From Candidatus Dojkabacteria bacterium (GTDB lineage: Bacteria > Patescibacteriota > Dojkabacteria > B142 > WJKM01): a stretch of 13,315 nucleotides of DNA. Of this stretch, positions 8,520-13,315 are shown piece after piece (the stretch's first letter is position 1; each line of letters starts with the position of its first letter). A program made the position numbers and the translations under genes. The notes beneath the pieces are model-generated. The model was not told where the DNA came from and did no database searches. It saw only the letters and a program-made list of their open reading frames with translations. Where the stretch lies: NCBI GenBank assembly GCA_020429465.1, contig JAGQLH010000033.1, forward strand, positions 1 through 13,315, read 5' to 3'.

Positions 8520-8585
8520 CGATTGTGTGGGTCAAAGTGAATAATACTCATTACTTGCTATACAAATTATTACAAAGGGTAGATT

Positions 8586-8601
8586 TGATAGTTCGCTATC
8601 A
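8586..8601 (+). promoter_or_regulatory. leader hairpin with TTCG loop
   Basis: TGATAG - TTCG - CTATCA forms a perfect 6-bp stem with a UUCG tetraloop in the RNA. It lies in the predicted leader, 43 nt before the earliest start codon (8645). The closing pair is G-C rather than the extra-stable C-G. It could stabilise the mRNA 5' end or affect translation; no riboswitch class is recognised. Confidence 0.35.
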
Positions 8602-8644
8602 GTTATCCTAAATGTCACAGCCATAAGCTATATCTAGTGAGATT

Positions 8645-9745
8645 GTGATGTTGTTTGTTTTGATACCGCTTTTAACTTTTTACGTTACTGCTCTAATGAG
8701 GACCAAAAGAGTTCTTAATAGGGCTGTTGCATTGGCCACTGCAGCAGCTGCTGGTCTTATGCCATTTGGTATGAGTCTAGTTAACAACGTACGAGCTGCT
8801 TCTCTTACAGATGTTTCAGTTGCATTAACAAATGAAGCTGTTTCATCTACAGATAATGTTGTGATTACGTTTACGCCAAACACCGCCATTACAAATGGAA
8901 CAATTTTAGAAGTTTCATATGATACTGGTATCACAGGGGGTGCGTCGCTTACCGATGGTGATGTAGATGTGACCGGGACAAATATAACTTCGTCAGCAGA
9001 ATCAGGTTTTGTTGATGGTTATTTTAGAAGTACACTTACTACTACTGGAAGTGTTACAACAACTGTTACCATTACTATTGATGGTGCAAATGAATTAACA
9101 ACTCCAGCAACTTCAGGTAATTATAATTTCTCAGTTATAGCAGATATAGGTGGAGCTGGTACCACATATGATAGTGGTGCTGGTCTTGCGTATGTCGCAG
9201 ATGACAACGATATTACTGTTACCGCGGTTGTTCCTCCAGTCATTGATATGGAGCTATACCAGACTGGAACAGATACAGAACTAACAGATCCAAATACATG
9301 TGCATTGGGAGTTCTTTCTCTAAATACAGTAAGTTCATGTGATTATGATATAGGATTCGGTACAAATAATACTGCAGGTCTAACTATTCAGGTAACTAGT
9401 GATGGTGACTTGGATAGTGGTGCAGATACTATCGATGCATGTACTGGTACTAATTGTGATGGACTAGGTGCGGCTGGCGTTGATGCGGGTCAGGAAGAAT
9501 ACGGTTTCCGCGTTTCTGACACTGGTGCAGGTTGTAGTGCAAGTGCAGCAGGTTCCTATGGGACTGCTGATCAGGCAGTTCCAACAACAGCAACGAATTT
9601 TGTAACTACTACTGCAACATGTGCAGGAACTACTCTGGGTAATTCAGCACAGCATGTAGAGGTTACTCATTCTGCTAGTATGGCAACAGACACTGTTGTT
9701 GGGTCATATAATCAAGAGGTAACATATACTGCATTTACTAACTAA
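8645..9745 (+). CDS. secreted, lysine-free acidic surface protein, WxL-like C-terminus
   Basis: The start is uncertain: GTG 8645 or ATG 8648 give a hydrophobic 17-residue lead, while ATG 8696 (residue 18, MRTKRVLNRAVALATAAAAG) begins a textbook signal peptide with cleavage near NNVRA. I favour 8696 biologically but give the longest frame. An N-terminal beta-sandwich (about 52-195; ITFTPNTAITNGTILEVSYD) is followed by a C-terminal domain (about 198-366) with CALGVLSLNTVSSC and a closing VVGSYNQEVTYTAFTN. This matches WxL-like or pilus-type beta domains common in CPR surface proteins. Six Cys (219, 232, 266, 271, 297, 326) could form three disulfides. Past the signal peptide there is no Lys and only two Arg against about 38 Asp and Glu. 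Its own promoter and a strong terminator suggest a separately, perhaps highly, expressed structural surface protein. No enzyme motif was found. Confidence 0.88.
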   Translation: MMLFVLIPLLTFYVTALMRTKRVLNRAVALATAAAAGLMPFGMSLVNNVRAASLTDVSVALTNEAVSSTDNVVITFTPNTAITNGTILEVSYDTGITGGASLTDGDVDVTGTNITSSAESGFVDGYFRSTLTTTGSVTTTVTITIDGANELTTPATSGNYNFSVIADIGGAGTTYDSGAGLAYVADDNDITVTAVVPPVIDMELYQTGTDTELTDPNTCALGVLSLNTVSSCDYDIGFGTNNTAGLTIQVTSDGDLDSGADTIDACTGTNCDGLGAAGVDAGQEEYGFRVSDTGAGCSASAAGSYGTADQAVPTTATNFVTTTATCAGTTLGNSAQHVEVTHSASMATDTVVGSYNQEVTYTAFTN

Positions 9746-9787
9746 AGGTAGATGAGATAAGATATCTTCTGGTTATATACAAAATAT

Positions 9788-9820
9788 AAAAAGAGCTCTC
9801 GACTATGAGGGCTCTTTTTT
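9788..9820 (+). terminator. strong intrinsic terminator
   Basis: AAGAGCTCTC (9791-9800), loop GACTAT, GAGGGCTCTT (9807-9816) gives a 10-bp stem with one T-G wobble, extended by A-T pairs, followed by a T-tract up to 9820. It lies about 45 bp after the stop at 9745. The upstream A-run makes it partly usable in both directions. It should isolate the acidic surface protein gene from the DUF916-like gene downstream. Confidence 0.9.
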
Positions 9821-9852
9821 GTATAGTAATCATGACTATTTAACTTAACTTT

Positions 9853-10884
9853 ATGATTCTAATGACGAGAAAGGAACAAACACAATTTTGTTGTAAAGCT
9901 GCTATGGGGATATTCAAAACATTAATAGGGATTAGCGCATTTTCATTCTTTATCGCAACGAGTTATGCGTTACCAATAGGGCCGGATAAATATTATTTAG
10001 ATGGGGATCCAGGTGAATTTATTGAAGAGCAATTAATGGTTTATGGACGACAAGAACTCGCTCAAGAACAGACAGTTTATATCTATCCTTTAGGAATGAG
10101 AAAGGTTGGAGAAGAACATGAACGTGAGTTTTATGTGCCTGACCCAGCTGATGCTTCAGACCCAGCAAATTGGATAACAATAGGGAAAAATGAAGGTATT
10201 ATCACTCCAGGTGATACATTGATAATTCCATGGTCTATTGAAATGGGAAGCTTAACAGAATGTAGTACTAATTTAGCAGCAATTGCAGTTGCAAATAGGC
10301 CTCTTTCCGCAGATGCAAATGCTGGGAGTACTATTCAGATAGGAAAAGAAATAATTAGTCAGGTACATATTGTATCAGAAGGTTATACTAGTTCAGATTG
10401 TCCACAAGTACATTCCTTGATGGATTTTAGAGTTAATAAAGTTATTAAATTATTTAATTATGACGAGGTCCCTCTTCTAACTAGAATTCAAAATGATGGG
10501 GGAGTAATAACTCGAGAGCCAAAGGGGTTTATTGAGATTTTTGGTGTAGGTGAAAAAATAACGATTCCATTTAATGATAAGGGACTTGATATCTATCCGT
10601 CTACAGTAAGGAAATTTGAGGACGTATGGATAGATGAAGATTATCCACGTGAAGGAAATTTTTGGCAAAAACTTGGTTATGAAATTACTCATATTAGAAT
10701 AGGTCGATATGAAGCACGTCTAGGTGTGACCAAAAATGTAGATCAAGATATTGTAGCTTATGATCATTTTTGGATAATTCCGTGGAGAGTAATAGTTTCG
10801 TTAATCACACTTGTAATAGTGGGTGTAGCAATAGGGAAGTTTACTAGAAAAGATGAGTCGAAAACTAAAAAGACCGTAGATTAA
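9853..10884 (+). CDS. DUF916-like membrane-anchored surface protein
   Basis: This 343-residue exported protein is anchored in the membrane at its C-terminus. A signal peptide covers about 1-39 (hydrophobic core FKTLIGISAFSFFIA, likely cut near SYA). The first Ig-like region (about 40-175; TPGDTLIIPWSIE) is followed by a second (about 195-308; LLTRIQNDGG, EPKGFIEIFG, IYPSTVRKFEDVW, GRYEARLGVT). A single membrane helix at about 311-328 follows IIPW, and the tail is basic (KFTRKDESKTKK). This layout resembles DUF916 (WxL-interacting) proteins, whose Ig domains bind WxL proteins at the surface of Gram-positive bacteria, and CPR versions of that family. The flanking genes encode WxL-like proteins, which supports a partner role. 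The start could be ATG 9853 or 9862; neither has a Shine-Dalgarno. Two Cys (C137, C183) could form a disulfide. Confidence 0.85.
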   Translation: MILMTRKEQTQFCCKAAMGIFKTLIGISAFSFFIATSYALPIGPDKYYLDGDPGEFIEEQLMVYGRQELAQEQTVYIYPLGMRKVGEEHEREFYVPDPADASDPANWITIGKNEGIITPGDTLIIPWSIEMGSLTECSTNLAAIAVANRPLSADANAGSTIQIGKEIISQVHIVSEGYTSSDCPQVHSLMDFRVNKVIKLFNYDEVPLLTRIQNDGGVITREPKGFIEIFGVGEKITIPFNDKGLDIYPSTVRKFEDVWIDEDYPREGNFWQKLGYEITHIRIGRYEARLGVTKNVDQDIVAYDHFWIIPWRVIVSLITLVIVGVAIGKFTRKDESKTKKTVD

Positions 10885-10895
10885 TCGATCGATTA
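10882..10895. repeat. 14-bp palindrome holding both convergent stop codons
   Basis: TAATCGATCGATTA is a perfect palindrome. Its left TAA is the stop of the plus-strand DUF916-like gene and its right TTA is the stop (TAA) of the minus-strand gene. Only 8 bp (TCGATCGA) separate the two genes. It has no T-tract and so is not an intrinsic terminator. Confidence 0.9.
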
Positions 10896-12149
10896 GAATG
10901 TTCCGGTGATGGTAAATGTTATTTCATCTTGGTAATCATCACCACTCGGTGTAGAGGTACTCGTTTTTGCCTTAACGAAAAGACTTCCGCGTCCATTATG
11001 AAGTGGTCCTCCATTTGAATTATAAATAGCAACCGGGGTAGTAGAAATTCCACCGACAATATCACCACCGTTGCCAAATGCAGATTCTACTGTGAGAGGC
11101 CCAATGTATGTTTCGGAGGTTGTATTTCCTACGAGCCCGAATCCTTCTAAGGATGAACTTAGGTCACTATCTAGAGAAGGAATGGTATAAAGGGATGTTG
11201 GGCTTTGAAGGCCACTATAGTCATCTTCTACAAACATACTAATTCCACTTATAGCATTTGTTCCAAGATCAAACCATATAAGATTATTGGAAGTAGAAAC
11301 ACTTACAGGATTTAATACTCCGAGTTGGATTGCATAAGGTGCTGATGTTTCTGAGGTTGTACCTGATGCTGTATCTATATCAATATCAAAAAAAAGTGAA
11401 GGAAGTCCAGTAGTTGTTGTAGAAACGGGGCTTGGCATTGATTCAGTGAAATCACCATGGAGTGCAGTAATCTGGGCATCATATGATGTACCAGGTTTGA
11501 GTCCAAGTATGTTGAAACTCGAGGTGGTTCCCTCCCAAGTTGTTTCTGTTAGGTAGTCATTGATATCGTGTGTTGCTTCATCTTCAATAATAAAAGTCGT
11601 ACCATCAACATATCGCCATGTGGATGAACCACTTTCTTTAATCTGTATAGAGTAAAGAGTATCAGTAGTATTATCCTGTGGATCAATTTCGATGCGTGCC
11701 CTATCGTAACAACCAGATGTCCCACAAAGCATTACCATCCCATCAGGGGTTATATCAGTATCTGAACATGAAGTTGTGCCACTCGAGGTTGTTTCAAAAC
11801 ATTCGATTTCAGGTACATTGGCAACAAGCACATTTGGGCTCCCTGGTAATACTCGGTAATTTGTTGATTCTATTCGATCATCGCTTAGTTCTCCAATTAG
11901 ACCAAATATACTGTACTCATTTCCTCCGTTTGTCGTATCGGTTTGACCACCACCTCCTCCAAAAGAAGCCCCCTCAATACTATAATTGGTTGAATTAGTT
12001 TCTTCAGCATATATCGTTTGAGAGAGGATAGTAACGATAATAAGCAGTATGAGTAGTATTAGTTTGTTAGTTTTAAGTATATGCTTCAATTGAACAGCTT
12101 GACTTATGTTATTTATATTAAGCTTACTAAGTGCGTTATTAAAGGTCAA
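10893..12149 (-). CDS. secreted Fn3 and WxL-like surface protein
   Basis: This 418-residue exported protein is on the opposite strand to its neighbours. The start is TTG at 12149, chosen because AAGGA lies 8 nt upstream and no other in-frame ATG occurs before residue 138. The N-terminus is long (about 28 residues) before a hydrophobic core at 30-43, with cleavage likely near TIYA (48). A Gly-rich segment (TNYSIEGASFGGGGG, then IESTNYRVLPGSP) is typical of CPR secreted proteins. Residues about 135-247 look like a fibronectin type III domain (GLKPGTSYDAQITAL). The C-terminal region (about 253-418; LFFDIDIDTASG, AIQLGVLNPVSVSTSNN, closing DEITFTITGTF) resembles WxL-like or other cell-wall-binding beta domains. 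Four Cys (117, 128, 142, 147) flank the linker. A weak divergent promoter (AAGACA, 18-bp spacer, TATATA) may lie at plus 12200-12229. The exact ligand is unknown. Confidence 0.85.
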   Translation of the reverse strand: MTFNNALSKLNINNISQAVQLKHILKTNKLILLILLIIVTILSQTIYAEETNSTNYSIEGASFGGGGGQTDTTNGGNEYSIFGLIGELSDDRIESTNYRVLPGSPNVLVANVPEIECFETTSSGTTSCSDTDITPDGMVMLCGTSGCYDRARIEIDPQDNTTDTLYSIQIKESGSSTWRYVDGTTFIIEDEATHDINDYLTETTWEGTTSSFNILGLKPGTSYDAQITALHGDFTESMPSPVSTTTTGLPSLFFDIDIDTASGTTSETSAPYAIQLGVLNPVSVSTSNNLIWFDLGTNAISGISMFVEDDYSGLQSPTSLYTIPSLDSDLSSSLEGFGLVGNTTSETYIGPLTVESAFGNGGDIVGGISTTPVAIYNSNGGPLHNGRGSLFVKAKTSTSTPSGDDYQDEITFTITGTF

Positions 12150-12157
12150 TATTTAAA

Positions 12158-12162
12158 TCCTT
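12158..12162 (-). promoter_or_regulatory. Shine-Dalgarno AAGGA deciding a TTG start
   Basis: On the minus strand AAGGA sits 8 nt before TTG at 12149. It is one of the few clear ribosome-binding sites in this window and supports the non-ATG start of the Fn3/WxL-like gene. Confidence 0.65.
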
Positions 12163-12222
12163 GTGCAGTGCAAAATTAGTATCAGAAGCATAACGTTTAT
12201 ATATAATTTAGGAGAATATGCT

Positions 12223-12252
12223 TTGTCTTTAGTTTGTAAATATGAGTATAAT
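12223..12252 (+). promoter_or_regulatory. candidate promoter of the dockerin-cohesin pair
   Basis: TTGTCT (12223-12228, 4 of 6), an 18-bp spacer and a perfect -10 TATAAT (12247-12252) predict a start near 12259, about 29 nt before the ATG at 12288. Its -35 box overlaps the possible -35 of the divergent minus-strand gene (plus 12224-12229), so the two promoters could interfere. Confidence 0.55.
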
Positions 12253-12287
12253 GATGTGAGTAAATATATGCACTTTTACTGTCTGGT

Positions 12288-12947
12288 ATGCATCGCGATA
12301 ATTCCATCAAAAAACTCTTTCTTTTGAGCATTCTGCTCAGTATTTTCTGTATTAATTTAGTATCACTATATTTTTTCCCTACGCCTGTAGAACAGGATGG
12401 GGCAGTGCTTGGATCAACTTCGAATGTTGGTGTGGCTACAGATGTTTACAGCGTACAACTTACATTTCAAATAATACCGGAAGGTCGAGCTCCAAATAAT
12501 TACTCTACAGAAGTCACTGTAGATATTTATGACTCAGCTACTAAAGCATTCGAAGGTAGCTTTACCACAATAACTGATAATTTAGGATATGCAACTGTTA
12601 ATTTAGATCAGGAAGTACCAGCAATATATTTAGAAGATAAACCATACGATTTTGTTATTAAGGGAATTTCTCATTTAACCATTATTGAATATTCAGTAGT
12701 TGGATTTGATAAAGCTGGAGCAAACCAAGATTTTTTTCAGGGTATTAACTATTTAATGGTGGGAGATGTTAACGGAGATGATGAAATAAATTCATTGGAC
12801 TTAACTAATTTTGTAAGTAGGCTTGGCGTAGTTTTTGGAGATGCGGAATATGATTTTAGATATGACCTAGATTATGATGGAGATATTGATCTTGATGATA
12901 TTTCATTGTTTGAAGTAAATATTTATGAAATAGGGGAAGGGTATTAA
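12288..12947 (+). CDS. secreted dockerin-containing protein
   Basis: This 219-residue protein has a hydrophobic signal or anchor segment at about 9-30 (KLFLLSILLSIFCINLVSLYF). A beta-sandwich, carbohydrate-binding-like domain follows at about 52-150 (VQLTFQIIPEGRAPNNYS, VIKGISHL). A type I dockerin sits at the C-terminus, about 157-215. Its two calcium loops have the expected ligand pattern: D160, N162, D164, D171 in GDVNGDDEINSLDL, and D193, D195, D197, D204 in DLDYDGDIDLDD. Dockerins bind cohesin domains to build extracellular complexes such as cellulosomes. The next gene, whose ATG directly follows this TAA, encodes a cohesin-like protein. The start at ATG 12288 gives the signal segment directly, but Shine-Dalgarno support is weak. 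No catalytic domain is present, so it looks like an adaptor or surface component. It may instead be retained by its N-terminal helix. Confidence 0.9.
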   Translation: MHRDNSIKKLFLLSILLSIFCINLVSLYFFPTPVEQDGAVLGSTSNVGVATDVYSVQLTFQIIPEGRAPNNYSTEVTVDIYDSATKAFEGSFTTITDNLGYATVNLDQEVPAIYLEDKPYDFVIKGISHLTIIEYSVVGFDKAGANQDFFQGINYLMVGDVNGDDEINSLDLTNFVSRLGVVFGDAEYDFRYDLDYDGDIDLDDISLFEVNIYEIGEGY

Positions 12948-13315
12948 ATGAAAAGAAAAATAAAGAAAAAATTAATATTTGTGAATTCCATTTTGATAGG
13001 AGGGCTATTTTTTTATGTACTTAGTTTGTCTAGTGTTCAAGCTGCTACGTTTGAATTTGTTCCATCGAGTGCTACTTTTACTTCATGCCAAAATACAATA
13101 GATATATATATCGATGCGACTGGAGAAGATGCTAATGCTGCTGATATAGAAGTTTTTTTTGATGAGTCAAAAATTCAAATTACTGATTCGAGTGGTAGTA
13201 TTCCAGGCACACAGATAATTGAAGGAGTTGCATTTGAAGAGTATATGGGAAATTATGTATTTAATTCTACAGGTTCATTTTTTCTAACTGGTGGTTCATA
13301 TCCAACTACTACTAA
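12948..13315 (+). CDS. cohesin-like secreted protein, 3'-truncated by window edge
   Basis: The reading frame runs open to the window end (122 codons visible). The ATG at 12948 touches the TAA of the dockerin gene, and a GGGGAAGGG stretch (12933-12941) provides a good ribosome-binding site, so the pair is almost certainly one transcript. The N-terminus is strongly basic (MKRKIKKK), then hydrophobic (about 9-28), with probable cleavage at SVQA-A (32). The mature start looks like a cohesin or related beta-sandwich: FEFVPSSATF, CQNTIDIYIDATG, then NAADIEVFFDESKIQI, which matches the cohesin pattern of a Gly/Ala-Asp-hydrophobic strand followed by D-x-x-x-hydrophobic. The rest of the domain and any anchor lie outside the window. 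Adjacency to a dockerin makes cohesin the best call; a bare Ig-like domain is the alternative. Confidence 0.8.
   Translation, partial: MKRKIKKKLIFVNSILIGGLFFYVLSLSSVQAATFEFVPSSATFTSCQNTIDIYIDATGEDANAADIEVFFDESKIQITDSSGSIPGTQIIEGVAFEEYMGNYVFNSTGSFFLTGGSYPTTT

Noticed and set aside
8336..8644. A hidden small gene or structured RNA in the 309-bp divergent gap
   Set aside because: No frame with start and coding character and no tRNA-like or known riboswitch pattern was found; promoters and palindromes explain the notable sequence.
12202..12207. Perfect TATAAT as a second plus-strand promoter for the dockerin gene
   Set aside because: No -35-like hexamer lies 16-18 bp upstream (the site reads GTATCA), and the TATAAT at 12247 is better placed.
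12218..12232. AGGAG followed by ATG and a four-codon ORF in the divergent 12150-12287 gap
   Set aside because: It has a good ribosome-binding-site look but encodes only four residues and overlaps both candidate promoters; nothing supports a real leader peptide.
1..13315. UGA read as glycine or tryptophan, as in some CPR lineages
   Set aside because: All genes read through cleanly with the standard code and use ordinary GGN glycine and TGG tryptophan codons; no in-frame TGA is needed.

Overview
AT-rich bacterial DNA (roughly one third to just over 40 percent G+C by eye) with short intergenic gaps. The standard bacterial genetic code fits every gene. The surface-protein set is typical of the Candidate Phyla Radiation (Patescibacteria): a tail-fibre-like protein opening with an INFQGKL-type module, WxL-like secreted proteins, a DUF916-like membrane-anchored protein, and a dockerin/cohesin pair. 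A Microgenomates or Dojkabacteria (WS6)-like genome is my best guess. This rests on remembered family patterns, not on a phylogenetic marker or a database search.

Layout. (1) Positions 1-4207, plus strand, housekeeping: the 3' part of a polytopic membrane protein, then dprA (ssDNA-binding DNA-processing protein of natural transformation) and topA (DNA topoisomerase I). A candidate promoter for topA overlaps the end of dprA. (2) 4430-8335, minus strand: a 1301-residue secreted mosaic protein with a tail-fibre-type N-terminus, beta-rich repeats, two C1q-like jelly-roll domains, a peptidase-G2-like domain, a beta module and a Pro/Thr/Ser tail containing a run of eight Asn encoded by an ATT microsatellite. 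(3) 8336-8644: a divergent control region with two candidate sigma70-type promoters, a 9-bp-arm inverted repeat, a 12-bp perfect palindrome inside one promoter spacer, and a leader hairpin. (4) 8645-12149: three surface proteins, namely a very acidic protein whose mature part has no lysine and whose gene ends in a strong intrinsic terminator, a DUF916-like protein with a C-terminal membrane anchor, and, convergent to it on the minus strand, an Fn3 plus WxL-like protein. The two convergent genes are separated by 8 bp, and both stop codons lie in a 14-bp palindrome. (5) 12288 to the end, plus strand: a secreted dockerin protein whose stop codon abuts the start of a cohesin-like protein that runs off the window.

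How the parts fit together (inference): after the competence and topoisomerase genes, the window is a cell-envelope island. WxL-like proteins plus a DUF916-like anchored partner resemble the WxL/WxIP surface systems of Gram-positive bacteria, and the cohesin/dockerin pair suggests a second, calcium-dependent way of assembling surface proteins. In small episymbiotic bacteria such proteins are plausible contacts with a host cell, but nothing in the sequence proves that. I found no RNA gene, CRISPR array, transposase, integrase or reverse transcriptase.
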